In this document: positions 1 to 8,279 of the stretch, one piece after another
Layout of the letters: each line of letters starts with the position of its first letter
Position numbering within the stretch: the stretch's first letter is position 1
Source: Acidobacteriota bacterium
GTDB taxonomy: Bacteria; Acidobacteriota; Thermoanaerobaculia; Multivoradales; JBCCEF01
Assembly: GCA_039030395.1 (NCBI GenBank)
Contig: JBCCEF010000004.1
Coordinates: 1 to 64,000, forward strand
DNA: 64,000 bases
Direction of reading: 5' to 3'
Notes under the pieces: model-generated
Databases searched by the model: none
What the model saw: only the letters and a program-made list of their open reading frames with translations
Told to the model about the DNA's origin: nothing
Made by a program: the position numbers and the translations under genes

Positions 1-326
1 AACTGCCGTGCCCGTGGAAATCGCTCTGCGATTCCCACCGCCACTTGGAAAACGCTGCGCGTTTCCCACAGTTTCCACAGCCTCGACGACGGTCGATCTC
101 GATGTCTTATCGGTGGACCAGACTCGGAGGGGAGCAGGATAGCCGGCCAAACTTCGGTGGCCATCTTGCCATCGATCGAGCCTTCGGGATTGCTAGAGAT
201 TCCACTTTGTCCACTGACCGCCAGAATCGAACTGAAGCCAAGCCATAGGATCAGGGTCAGCTGCAACAACCGACCTGTTCGAATCCTCAGAAGTCGCTGG
301 GAAAGTCGTCTAGCACCAAGCAGCAT
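1..326 (-). CDS. Possible secreted protein, partial (runs off left edge)
   Basis: An ATG-initiated frame of at least 108 codons reads leftward off the window. Its N-terminus has several arginines followed by a hydrophobic stretch (LLQLTLILWLGF) and a small-residue region, which resembles a signal peptide. No Shine-Dalgarno sequence is visible, and the frame crosses the tandem hairpins, whose 31-bp period is not a multiple of three. The coding call is therefore weak. No family is recognised. Confidence 0.22.
   Translation of the reverse strand, partial: MLLGARRLSQRLLRIRTGRLLQLTLILWLGFSSILAVSGQSGISSNPEGSIDGKMATEVWPAILLPSESGPPIRHRDRPSSRLWKLWETRSVFQVAVGIAERFPRARQ
14..69. repeat. Tandem pair of related hairpins
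   Basis: Two units about 31 bp apart each form a stem with a 3-nt loop. Unit one (14-38) pairs GTGGAAATCGC with GCGATTCCCAC around TCT, with one mismatch. Unit two (45-69) pairs TTGGAAAACGC with GCGTTTCCCAC around TGC. The arms differ between units (ATCGC/GCGAT versus AACGC/GCGTT) while pairing is kept. The array may continue beyond the left edge. The function is unknown; a REP/BIME-like or structured RNA element is possible. Confidence 0.55.
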
Positions 327-412
327 AGGTGAAATCCGTAGTCGTAGCAGGCAAACACGAATTCGAAGCAGGCGTCGGCGGGGAGAGTGTAGAAGTCTGC
401 CTGACAGGACAT
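287..412 (-). CDS. Possible 41-aa cysteine-rich small protein
   Basis: A short ATG frame is preceded by GAGGG about 8 nt upstream and lies about 60 nt downstream of a good promoter-like sequence. The product has five cysteines, including one adjacent pair, and is rich in aromatic and acidic residues (for example FACYDYGFHLCC). It overlaps the other doubtful frame here by 40 nt, so at most one is likely to be the main product. No homologue is recognised, and it could be a decayed gene remnant. Confidence 0.28.
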   Translation of the reverse strand: MSCQADFYTLPADACFEFVFACYDYGFHLCCLVLDDFPSDF

Positions 413-481
413 CGGGATTCCCTCGAGCAGGCGAAGAAGTTTGTCTGCACTACAGAATTTTCACTTTGACCGTATTGAATC

Positions 482-510
482 ATAATATAATTTGTAATCG
501 GATCGATCAA
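482..510 (-). promoter_or_regulatory. Sigma70-like promoter reading left
   Basis: On the minus strand, TTGATC (510-505) is separated by 17 nt from TATTAT (487-482). The stretch is much more AT-rich than its surroundings. It would drive the small frames below position 412. The rest of 413-635 shows no gene. Confidence 0.45.
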
Positions 511-635
511 CGGCCTGACTCGTTCTGATGCTGGACTCCCGGGTGGCATCAGCGCCTATCCAGGACCCCGCAGGAAGAAGCCCTGCACGTCTGCGACAGG
601 ACGAATTTGGGAGGGGCTGATGCCTAGGAGATCTT

Positions 636-1436
636 CTACAACGCCGCCGGCCAGGTGGCCTCGGGCAGCGGCAGGCCCGGGCGGGCGAGGAGGAAGCCCT
701 GGACGAAGTCGACGCGGGCGGACTCGACGGCGGCGAGTTCGTCGACGGTTTCGATGCCTTCGGCGACCACCCGAGCGCCCATTTCTTTGCACAGCCGGAC
801 GATGGAGCACACCAGGCGGAAAAGGCGGGAGCCTTCGCGCAGGCCGGCGATGAGCTGGCGGTCGAGTTTGACGATGTCCGGGGTCAAGTCTGAGATGTAG
901 CGCAGGTTGGAGTAACCGGCGCCGAAATCATCGACGGCCAGCTTGACCTGCTTTTTGCGGATCTCGGAGATCACGCCGTAGCACTGCTCGAAGTAGATGA
1001 GCGGCGCCGATTCAGTGATTTCCAGGTACACCTGGTGTTTGTGCCAGAAGATCGGATCATCCGGCCGCACCAGCCAACCCTGGTCGAACTCGTTGGGGTT
1101 GACGTTCAGGAACAGCGGCCAGGAGGTGCAGATCTTGGTGGCCTGGATGCGGTGCATGCGCCCCAACTCGCCCACCCGTCCGGCGCGCACGGCGACGGCG
1201 TAGAGGTGCTGCGGGCTCTCGAAGATCGGGAAGGGCGAGCGCGCCAGGGCTTCGTAGGCGAAGACCTTGCGGGTGCGCATCTCGACGATCGGCTGAAAGG
1301 CGATGCGCAGCAGTTTCCCTTCGATCAGCTTGTTGAGTGCTTCGATCTCGTCCGTCGGGCTGGCCGGGCCAGGCGGTGTCGCGCGCTCCGTGTCGTCGGG
1401 CGGCGCTGCGGTGACTGCCGGTTCAATGGGATCCAT
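636..1436 (-). CDS. EAL-domain cyclic-di-GMP phosphodiesterase
   Basis: A 266-residue protein consisting of an EAL domain alone after a proline-rich N-terminus of about 35 residues. The expected metal- and substrate-binding signature residues are visible in order: the EALAR motif, the asparagine of NVNPNEF, the glutamate of LEITES, the double aspartate of DDFGAGYS, the lysine of IVKLDR, the glutamate of VAEGIET and the glutamine of FVQGFLL. The enzyme is therefore predicted to be catalytically competent, hydrolysing c-di-GMP to pGpG in the cytoplasm. No GGDEF, PAS or membrane segment accompanies it. The ATG chosen is the first one that leaves only a short tail before the domain. It lies downstream of the kinase gene on the same strand, but a structured repeat of about 180 bp separates them, so co-transcription is uncertain. 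Confidence 0.9.
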   Translation of the reverse strand: MDPIEPAVTAAPPDDTERATPPGPASPTDEIEALNKLIEGKLLRIAFQPIVEMRTRKVFAYEALARSPFPIFESPQHLYAVAVRAGRVGELGRMHRIQATKICTSWPLFLNVNPNEFDQGWLVRPDDPIFWHKHQVYLEITESAPLIYFEQCYGVISEIRKKQVKLAVDDFGAGYSNLRYISDLTPDIVKLDRQLIAGLREGSRLFRLVCSIVRLCKEMGARVVAEGIETVDELAAVESARVDFVQGFLLARPGLPLPEATWPAAL

Positions 1437-1540
1437 GCATCTAAAAGCATAGCAGAGGAGAAATCTCTCTCGCCCTCGCCCCGGTGCCTGTTCTGGGAGC
1501 GGATCGCAGAGTGCCGAAGAGTTCTTCAGCACCTTGTACT

Positions 1541-1725
1541 GAGCCCGGAGGGCGAGGCGGCGGCTAGGCGCCCCCGACGGAGCCGCCGTGGACGGGGTGA
1601 GCCTGAAGAGATTTGTTTTTTCAGGTGAGGGGCGGACCGCGTGCGGGCGCCTAGCCCCCCTTATGAGAAGACTAGCAAGGTGGCTGAAGTCATGCGCGAA
1701 GCGCCGTTTCAGCCGACTTGCTAGT
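1541..1725 (+). repeat. Dispersed structured repeat, copy 1
   Basis: Core 1541-1661 has a GAGCCC/GGGC hairpin, a GGCGGC-rich segment, the conserved GACGGGGTGAGCC, a variable hairpin (CCTGAA paired with TTCAGG), then GAGGGGCG and a CGCCTAGCCCCCC end. It is followed by a long hairpin with arms CTAGCAAG and CTTGCTAG (1672-1724) whose right arm contains the TAG stop codon of the adjacent kinase gene. The same architecture recurs at about 10.3, 14.5, 16.7, 24.9 and 61.3 kb. Confidence 0.75.
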
Positions 1726-2602
1726 GGACGGCGCAGTGGTTGTCGGCCAGGGCGTTGGCCATGGCCTTGGCGCTGGCGAAGCGGTCCGCCGGCTCTTTGC
1801 TCATGGCGCGCTCGACCACCGCCACCAGGTCCTCCGGTAGGTGGGGATGGATCTCTCCCAGCGGCGGCGGCTCTTCGATCAGCGCTTTGCTCAGGATGGC
1901 GGCGGAGCTTTCGGCGCGGAAGGGTTGGCGGCCGGCCAGGGTGGCGTAGAGGGTAGCGCCGAGGGCGTAGATGTCGGTTCGCGGATCGATGTCGTCGATC
2001 TCGCCCAAGGCCTGTTCCGGTGCCATGAAGGAGGCGGATCCGATGATCGGGCGCGCCACCCGTGGCGCTTCCGCCAGGGCGATGCCGAAATCGATCACTC
2101 GGGCGTACCACTGGCTGCCCCGGCGCTCGATGAGCAGGTTGCGCGGGTTGAGGTCGCAGTGCACGATGCCGCTGCGGTGAATCGCTTCCACCGACTCGCA
2201 GATCGCCTGAAAGACTTCCAGTTTGTCCGACAGGCCCATCCGCGAACGCATCTTCAGCAGCGGTTCGCCGGCGACGCGCTCCATGGCGAAGTACGGTCGG
2301 TCGCGGTAGGTGCCGGACTCGTAGGCCGCCGGTACCCACGGTCGACCGACCCGCCCTTGCAGGCGCGCCTCCTCCGCCGGATCGGTCTCCGGGCAGTGGA
2401 AGAACTTGAGGGCGACGGTGCGCTGCTCGACCGGATCCCAAGCGTCGAACACCGTGCCCATGCCCCCCTCGCCCAGGGTCTCGAGGTTGCGGTAGCGGAA
2501 GTCCGTCCCGAAGGAGCGCGGAGCCGGTAGGGATCGCGGTCCGCCGATCCGCTCGGTACGCGGCAGAAGGGGCTCAGAGGTGTGGTGGATTGAGGCGGGC
2601 AT
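1721..2602 (-). CDS. Hanks-type protein kinase with atypical catalytic loop
   Basis: A soluble 293-residue protein that is almost entirely kinase domain. Visible motifs are the glycine loop GEGGMG (44-49), the ATP-anchoring lysine in VALK (Lys66), the catalytic loop HCDLNPRN (148-155, proton-acceptor Asp150), DFG (171-173) and MAPEQ (193-197). The usual serine/threonine-kinase HRDLKPxN reads HCDLNPRN here: the arginine is a cysteine, the lysine after Asp is Asn, and an Arg sits at the +4 position as in tyrosine kinases (DLAARN). There is no membrane segment or extracellular sensor, unlike most bacterial PknB-type kinases. The start is the first ATG. It lies 129 bp downstream of the CHAT/96-aa gene pair on the same strand, so it may belong to that signalling locus. 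Phosphotransfer specificity cannot be assigned from sequence. Confidence 0.88.
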   Translation of the reverse strand: MPASIHHTSEPLLPRTERIGGPRSLPAPRSFGTDFRYRNLETLGEGGMGTVFDAWDPVEQRTVALKFFHCPETDPAEEARLQGRVGRPWVPAAYESGTYRDRPYFAMERVAGEPLLKMRSRMGLSDKLEVFQAICESVEAIHRSGIVHCDLNPRNLLIERRGSQWYARVIDFGIALAEAPRVARPIIGSASFMAPEQALGEIDDIDPRTDIYALGATLYATLAGRQPFRAESSAAILSKALIEEPPPLGEIHPHLPEDLVAVVERAMSKEPADRFASAKAMANALADNHCAVH

Positions 2603-2731
2603 CGGTCTTCTCTCGGCGTTCTAGTCGAGAGTGCGCCGCCTCGGCGAAACATTTCATGTCGTTCGGTGAATAAAAGAAGGCCGGCGAAGTGCCTCCGCCG
2701 GCGATGCCTTCGTCAACCTGAGATCAAGGCC

Positions 2732-3022
2732 CTACTTGGAAATCGAGACGGTCCAGTCGGCGTTGAGGGTGACGGTGGAGTCGGGGTCGGTGAACGGGCC
2801 GGAGTCCGCCTGCGGGTTCTTGGAGCCGGTCTTGTTGAAGTGGACGTTGTAGGGGAAGGTGGCTACCGGGGTGAAGGTTTGGCTGTCGCCCGGCTGACCG
2901 GCTGGGGCGAGCTGTCCTTTGTAGCTCTCATGCTCGAGGTAGGCGTCTTCGGGATCGGGATCGGTGCCGCCCCCGGTTTGATCGAAGTCGACGGGATCCG
3001 TTGTGCCATTGTCTACTCTCAT
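2732..3022 (-). CDS. 96-aa protein of unknown function linked to CHAT gene
   Basis: A small, acidic, glycine/proline/aspartate-rich protein without signal peptide, membrane segment or cysteines. The first 40 residues look disordered (TGGGTDPDPED). The rest is threonine- and valine-rich and could form a small beta structure, ending in DWTVSISK. An AGGAG sequence sits 7 nt before the ATG, supporting real translation. It starts 57 bp after the stop codon of the TPR-CHAT gene on the same strand, so the two are probably co-transcribed. I recognise no family. A partner or substrate of the CHAT protease is an inference from position only. Confidence 0.6.
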   Translation of the reverse strand: MRVDNGTTDPVDFDQTGGGTDPDPEDAYLEHESYKGQLAPAGQPGDSQTFTPVATFPYNVHFNKTGSKNPQADSGPFTDPDSTVTLNADWTVSISK

Positions 3023-3079
3023 CTCAAACTCCTATCATCATTGAAGATACCGACCGAAGCCGGCTTTGAAGGCGAAGGC

Positions 3080-6000
3080 TCAACGCCATTCGCCGTGAAA
3101 CACAAAGGGCGCCCAGTAGTACGGGGAACTCCATCGCTCCGATCGCCAGAGTACGGCCTGTGCCCAGCGTAGGGCTTCCGCCGGGGATTGGCCGTCTTGC
3201 AGCATGGCGCGGTAGAAGTTCTCCATCAGGGTTGCCGTGGCGCGGTCTTGGACCTGCCACAGACTGGCGACGACGCGCGGTGCGCCGGCATACATGAAGC
3301 CGCGGGTCAAACCGATCATTCCTTCGCCGCGCAGGTGTTTGCCGAGGGCTGTTTCGCAGGCGCTCAGGGTCACCAGGTCGGCGGACAGGTCGAGGTTGTA
3401 GATGTCGTGTAGCCGCAGAAAACCTTCCTGGCTCTCTCCGTTCTCGTCGACCAGGGACATCACCAGGCCCGAAAGGGCCGGCACTTCGGTGTTGAGAACG
3501 CCGTGGGTCGCCAGGTGGATGCGGCGGTAGTCGGCGAGGCCGCCTTGGGTAGCGAGTTCCCGCCGGGCGGAGAAGTCGAGGGCCTTGAGCAAGCCGTCCT
3601 GCGGGACCAGCGACGCGATTTTCTCGGCCTCCTGGCGTGAGAAGTAAAGCCGCCGGAATTCGAGTTCACCAACGCCGGAGCGCAGGGTGGCCTGCTCGGC
3701 GGCCCGCTGAGCCTGGCGCACCCGGCGGTCGTCGCCGCGAAACACCGGGTCGGCGATTACCGCCAGCTCGCCGGTAGCGGTGGGTCGGTCGGCGACATCG
3801 CGCCGTAGGCCTGCCAGCACGGAGGCCGACGGCAGGTGGATGGTGACGTGCCGCGCCACCATCGGCTCTTGAGTGGTCGTATCTGGGGCGGTTGCATCTG
3901 GGGTGTTTGCAGCCGGGGCGGTCACCGGCAACGGCAGGGCGGCGAACGGGATGAAGAGCAGTGCACCCTCGGCTACCACCACGACGCGGCGGCGTTCGAG
4001 GAGTGGGCCCGCCGGCGCCAAGAGGGCGGCGGAAAGCCGCACCGACACCGCACGGAGATCCTCCTCGGCTCGGGCCAGGCGAGCCGCCCGCTCAGCGGCG
4101 GACTCGTCCGCCACGGGACGGTTGGGCTCGGTCAAGAGTTCGTAGAACCGCCGCGCTTCGGCCTCCAGGATTGCGGCCCTTGGCAGGGGGTGGGCGACGA
4201 CCTGATCCTGGGTGACCGTCCACAGAAAGCTACGCTCCTCCCCCAGGCCGTACTGCAGGAGAACGGTCTTCTCATCCAGCAACCGCTGCAGGTCCGGTAC
4301 GGCGAGGGGCGTCGGTTGGGTGAGGGAGGCGTAGTGCGGGTTTCCGCTCCGGATGCGCTCTTCGAGGGCGCGGTTCTCTAGCCGGAGGTCGCGGACGCGG
4401 CCGCTGATCCCCTGGATTTCCGCTTCCGTTGCGCCGCCGGCGAGGGCTTCGATGCGCTGCCGCTCGGCCTCGTTGAGGCGGATGCGCAGCGCTTTCTCCT
4501 GCTCTAAGAGAGCGGGGTCGAGACCTTGCCGAATCTCGCCTCGAATCTCTTCCAGGGCATCGAGTAGGGTGCGTGCTCGGGCGCGTTCGTTGGCCTCCAG
4601 GGCGGCCAGGTGGTGGCCGGCGGTGGGCTCTCGGAGGTGCATCTCCATCAGCAAGTCGATGTAGGCCTGGTAGAACTTCGTCTTGGAGGCCAGGAAGGAG
4701 GCTCGCAGATCGTGCACGGCGACGGTGGCTCGTAGGGAGTCGATCAGGTCGAGGCTCTCGGCCATGTGCCTTCGAGCCACTTCCAGGCGGCCGAGGCTGC
4801 GCTCGGTGCGGGCAAGCTGGAAGAGGACGGCCGATTCGATGCGGCGGAATTCCCTTGTCTGCACTGTGGAGCGCACCGTCTCCAGCACCTCGAGGGCGGC
4901 TTCCGCCTGGCCGGCGTCGTGGAGGACCTCACCGAGGCGCAGGTCCGCCACCGCCTGGACGTAGGTGTCGCCGAGCTGCCGGGCCGCCTGCTGGGCTTTG
5001 CGGGCGAGGGCGAGGGCCGCCTCGGTGTCGCCGAGGGCCGAGTGGGCGTGGCTCAAATTGACTTCGGTGATGATCCGCTTGCGAGGTGCGTCGATCTGGG
5101 CGAGAAGTTCGAGACTCTGCTCCATGTGGCGCCGGGCCGATTCGGCATCGTCGAGGGCGAGGTAGGCCCAGCCGACGTTGTCCAGGGCCTTGGCTTCGAA
5201 GGCGCGGTCGCCGAACTGGTGAGCCAGCTCCGCCGCTTGGCGGTACAGATCCACTGCCTCCTGCGGTTCGCCTAGGCGGTGGTGGAGGGTGGCCATGTTG
5301 TTGAGCGCGAAGGCTTCAACCCGCCGGTTGCCCATGCTGCGCGCCTGCGCCAGCACCTGGTGAGAAAAGTCGAGCGAGCGGCGCATTTCGCCCAACAGAC
5401 TATGCAGGGTCACCAGGTTGTTGAGGGCGCCGGTCTCGCCCAGCCGGTCGCCGTTGGCGCGGGCCAATTCCAATGCCTCTTCGAGCAGGCGGATCGCCTG
5501 TCGGGATTCGCCCTGCTGGCGCAGGACCCGGGCCAGGTTGTTGAGGGTGCGCCCTTCACCGCGGCGATCTCCCGTTTGACGGCGCAGGGCGAGGGAGCGC
5601 TCGAAGAGCCGTCGCGCCACCGCCAGATCGCCCTGACTCAGCCGCACGCTGCCCAGGGTGTTGAGGGCCGTTCCCTCGCCGCGGGCGTCTCCCAGCTCTC
5701 GAAACAGCTCCGCTGCACGGTGCCCGTGGTCGAGGGCTTCGTCTCCTTCGCCCGCTTTGTTGGCGGCCGTAGCCAAGCTGTTGAGAACGGCCGCTTCGCG
5801 TTCTCGATCACCCACCCGGCGCCACAGAAGGAGGGCTTTGCGGTAGGGGTCGAGTTCGGCGCGGGTTTCTCCCAGCGAGCGGTGGAGGTAGCCGATGTTG
5901 GTTTGGGCTTCGGCCTCGCGCCGGGTATCGGCGAGTTTGCGCCACAGCAGGAGCGTCTCGCCAAAGCGCTCGATGGCCTGCCGCCGGCTCTCGCGGCTGC

Positions 6001-6547
6001 CGGCGGCCCACAGGGAGCCCGCCTCGAAGGTCAAACGCTCGGCGTCCACCCGGGAGCGGTCGTCGGTCCTCTCCGGCCGGTGTTCGATCAGCTCCAGACG
6101 GTAGGAGCCGGCCGCGTCCTCCGGGTATTCGGAAGCCACCACCAGCTCGAATTCGCCGGACGTCTCGATCAGCGCCAGCAGGTTCTCTTCGCCCTGCGAG
6201 CCGTTGAGGCTGTCGGTGCGGGCGACCTCCTGGCCGTTCGAGAGCCGTCGCAGAAAGAGCACCACGTCAATGCCCTTCTGTTCCGCTCGCACGTGCAGGA
6301 ACTGCTCGGCGGTGGAATGGAGACGGTAGACGTGAGAACTGCCCCCGGTGAGCTGCCGCTCGACCGGCGTCGAAAGCGGCGACGGATCTTCGCTTGCCAC
6401 CATCGCTTGGGCGATGATCACCGGAAGCCCTAGGACCACCGACGCGAGGAGGATTGAGAGGGTCGACTTCACTTGCAGGTTGAGCGCCCCGTGGTTGTCG
6501 TGGGTGAGACCGCCTTCGAGTGTAGCGGTGCGGGAAGGGAGATCCAA
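3080..6547 (-). CDS. TPR-CHAT domain putative protease, exported or membrane-anchored
   Basis: An 1155-residue protein. A hydrophobic stretch near residues 28-47 (LSILLASVVLGLPVIIAQA) looks like a signal peptide or anchor. Then come a beta-rich region at about 60-155 resembling a pre-peptidase C-terminal (PPC) domain, a long array of tetratricopeptide repeats (about 160-620, recurring ALNNL and LGE), a charged helical linker (about 650-740), and a C-terminal CHAT domain (about 760-1155). The caspase-like dyad appears intact: His in HLATHG (about residue 1015) and Cys in LSACETALG (about 1064). CHAT domains belong to the caspase/HetF-associated peptidase clan. The start is uncertain: the first ATG leaves 27 residues before the hydrophobic region, and a downstream GTG (before KSTLSIL) would give a conventional signal peptide. 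It follows the sigma and anti-sigma genes on the same strand, about 120 bp after the latter. Confidence 0.9.
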   Translation of the reverse strand: MDLPSRTATLEGGLTHDNHGALNLQVKSTLSILLASVVLGLPVIIAQAMVASEDPSPLSTPVERQLTGGSSHVYRLHSTAEQFLHVRAEQKGIDVVLFLRRLSNGQEVARTDSLNGSQGEENLLALIETSGEFELVVASEYPEDAAGSYRLELIEHRPERTDDRSRVDAERLTFEAGSLWAAGSRESRRQAIERFGETLLLWRKLADTRREAEAQTNIGYLHRSLGETRAELDPYRKALLLWRRVGDREREAAVLNSLATAANKAGEGDEALDHGHRAAELFRELGDARGEGTALNTLGSVRLSQGDLAVARRLFERSLALRRQTGDRRGEGRTLNNLARVLRQQGESRQAIRLLEEALELARANGDRLGETGALNNLVTLHSLLGEMRRSLDFSHQVLAQARSMGNRRVEAFALNNMATLHHRLGEPQEAVDLYRQAAELAHQFGDRAFEAKALDNVGWAYLALDDAESARRHMEQSLELLAQIDAPRKRIITEVNLSHAHSALGDTEAALALARKAQQAARQLGDTYVQAVADLRLGEVLHDAGQAEAALEVLETVRSTVQTREFRRIESAVLFQLARTERSLGRLEVARRHMAESLDLIDSLRATVAVHDLRASFLASKTKFYQAYIDLLMEMHLREPTAGHHLAALEANERARARTLLDALEEIRGEIRQGLDPALLEQEKALRIRLNEAERQRIEALAGGATEAEIQGISGRVRDLRLENRALEERIRSGNPHYASLTQPTPLAVPDLQRLLDEKTVLLQYGLGEERSFLWTVTQDQVVAHPLPRAAILEAEARRFYELLTEPNRPVADESAAERAARLARAEEDLRAVSVRLSAALLAPAGPLLERRRVVVVAEGALLFIPFAALPLPVTAPAANTPDATAPDTTTQEPMVARHVTIHLPSASVLAGLRRDVADRPTATGELAVIADPVFRGDDRRVRQAQRAAEQATLRSGVGELEFRRLYFSRQEAEKIASLVPQDGLLKALDFSARRELATQGGLADYRRIHLATHGVLNTEVPALSGLVMSLVDENGESQEGFLRLHDIYNLDLSADLVTLSACETALGKHLRGEGMIGLTRGFMYAGAPRVVASLWQVQDRATATLMENFYRAMLQDGQSPAEALRWAQAVLWRSERWSSPYYWAPFVFHGEWR

Positions 6548-6668
6548 GATCGATTTTCCACGGATAGCGGGGAAAATTCACCGAATCTTGCGGGTAGGTT
6601 GCGAGATTTGCCTACCTACTCACAGCCCGGGGCCGACCAGCCGTCTGCCCGTCCTACCGCGCGGACGC

Positions 6669-7649
6669 CTAGGGATTGACGATGCGGAACTCAAAGTTGC
6701 CGACCAGCTCCGCCTCGGCGCCCTGAGAGCGGCCGTGGAGAAGCACCTCGTGGCTGCCGGCGGAGAAGAGGTCGGCGGGAATGTCGAGGGTGACGGTGGT
6801 GCCGCCGTCGCCGGTCGCGCCTTCGATCCCCGCTCGGCTCCAGCGTTCGGCGCCGTCCGGACCGAACATCACGGCCACGTAGCTGGAGAAGTCCTCGAAG
6901 GCGCCGGTTTCGAGCGTCAGCTCGATGTCTTCCGCATCCGCCGGCAGGGCCAGTTCTCGCGGGCCGACGGAGGAACGCAGCGCCGCGGCGAGGACGAAGG
7001 ACGCCCGGCGCGGTGGCCGGGTACGGCGCTTCGCGAGTTGACTTTCGAGTTCCCGCACCTGGCCCTGGGTGCGCTCGAGTTCCTTCCGAAGGGCTTCTTG
7101 AGCTTCCTGAGCGGCCGCCCGCTCGCCAGCCAAATCCGACCGGGAACCGGCCTCGCGCGACAGCAGCGCTTCTCGCTCATCCACCCAGGCGGTACGTTCG
7201 TCCTCGACCTGCGCCAGGCGGTCTTCGAGCACCTGACTGCGCTGGAAGAAGACGCTGCCGGCGATCAACAAGGCCACTGCCGCGGCGGCGGCCAGCGGGG
7301 CAAAAACGCGCTCGAAGCCTCCGAAACGGCGGGCGCCGCCGATTACCCGGGCGGGTGGTGGCGGAGCGGTGGCCCGATCGCCGCCGGTTTCGCCGGCCAC
7401 CTGGCGGAGAAGGCGCGCGAATTCCTGGCGATCCTGTTGCTCGGAGGAGCGCAGGAGCCGATTCTCGAAAGCGTGACGCTGCTCCGGTGTCAGCTCACCG
7501 GCGGCGTAGGCGTCGTGCAGTTCGCCTTCGGCGATCACTGCCTGTTCGAAGAGCTTCGGTTCCGCGAGTAGACGCTCTTCCAGGCGATTTCGTTCATCTT
7601 CCGGCAGTTCGCCGAGGAGATACTGGGTCAAGTTCAGTGCGTCGTTCAT
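6669..7649 (-). CDS. Membrane anti-sigma-like protein with periplasmic coiled coil
   Basis: 326 residues. The N-terminal 90 residues (YLLGELPEDERNRLEERL and similar) match the helical anti-sigma/zinc-finger-like domain common beside ECF sigma genes, but without the HxxxCxxC zinc ligands. One transmembrane segment (VFAPLAAAAAVALLIAG, about residues 115-136) is followed by a coiled coil of about 70 residues and a C-terminal beta-rich domain. The predicted topology is cytoplasmic N-terminus and periplasmic sensor. GGAGG 8 nt upstream of the chosen ATG fixes the start; a TTG five codons earlier lies within that Shine-Dalgarno. It is 75 bp after the sigma gene and ahead of the CHAT gene, which fits a role in restraining the sigma factor. 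That role is inferred. Confidence 0.78.
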   Translation of the reverse strand: MNDALNLTQYLLGELPEDERNRLEERLLAEPKLFEQAVIAEGELHDAYAAGELTPEQRHAFENRLLRSSEQQDRQEFARLLRQVAGETGGDRATAPPPPARVIGGARRFGGFERVFAPLAAAAAVALLIAGSVFFQRSQVLEDRLAQVEDERTAWVDEREALLSREAGSRSDLAGERAAAQEAQEALRKELERTQGQVRELESQLAKRRTRPPRRASFVLAAALRSSVGPRELALPADAEDIELTLETGAFEDFSSYVAVMFGPDGAERWSRAGIEGATGDGGTTVTLDIPADLFSAGSHEVLLHGRSQGAEAELVGNFEFRIVNP

Positions 7650-7724
7650 CCTTCTAGCCTCCAATGGAGCCCCTTGTCGTGCGGGCCTTCATGCAGAAGT
7701 GTCGAACGACTGAAATTCGTTTCA

Positions 7725-8279
7725 TCAGACCGCCGAAGTTTTCTTGACGCAGCGCTCTACCCGCTGCCGTAAACGGTGGACTCGGATGCGCAGTGCGTTG
7801 ATCGGAATGCCGAGTTCCTCGGCAATCCGTCGGCGTCGACGGATGCGTTCGCCCTTCTCTCCGCGGTGGTACTCGAGAATCAGTTGGTGCTGGTCGGAAC
7901 CGAGTTTTTCGAGGCAGGACCGGAGATCCGCCAGGCGAGGGTCGTCCTCCTCCGGATCCGGCGGCAGCGGTTCGTGGCGAATGTCCTCCATCACTTCCCG
8001 GTCGCGCTTCTGGCGCCGGAGGATCTCCTTGAAGACCAAGTGGGCGACCCCGCAGAAGTAGCGGAAGGGATCCTCCGAGCGGATTTCGACGCCGCTCGCG
8101 ATTTTGACCGCCACGCGGTTGATGGTCTCGTCCGCCAGCTCTTCCGGATCGCGGCTGCCGCGCCACTGAAACAGGCGCACCAGCCGGCCGCGAATGTCTT
8201 CATAGGCCTTGCCGGCGGCGGCGCGGTCGGGGCCGAGAAAGTCCAGCAGGTGGTCGAAGGCCTCGTGGGTCAGGGTCAT
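7725..8279 (-). CDS. ECF-family RNA polymerase sigma factor
   Basis: 184 residues with the two-domain ECF layout: a region-2-like segment (RLVRLFQWRGSRDPEELADE and FRYFCGVAHLVFKEILR) and a region-4 helix-turn-helix (RRRRRIAEELGIPINALRIRV) near the C-terminus. The linker is short and acidic (PPDPEEDD). The ATG preceding MTLTHEAF was chosen because upstream in-frame residues look non-coding. It is the first gene of a minus-strand block with anti-sigma-like and TPR-CHAT genes, so it probably directs a regulon sensed by that membrane pair. It is divergent from dinB across about 110 bp. Confidence 0.88.
   Translation of the reverse strand: MTLTHEAFDHLLDFLGPDRAAAGKAYEDIRGRLVRLFQWRGSRDPEELADETINRVAVKIASGVEIRSEDPFRYFCGVAHLVFKEILRRQKRDREVMEDIRHEPLPPDPEEDDPRLADLRSCLEKLGSDQHQLILEYHRGEKGERIRRRRRIAEELGIPINALRIRVHRLRQRVERCVKKTSAV

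Noticed and set aside
274-290. TTCGAAT T-loop-like sequence that could mark a tRNA
   Set aside because: The flanking five bases on each side do not pair and no acceptor or anticodon stem is found.
5279-6433. 384-codon frame antisense to the TPR-CHAT gene
   Set aside because: It mirrors the TPR codons and shows no family resemblance or ribosome-binding site.
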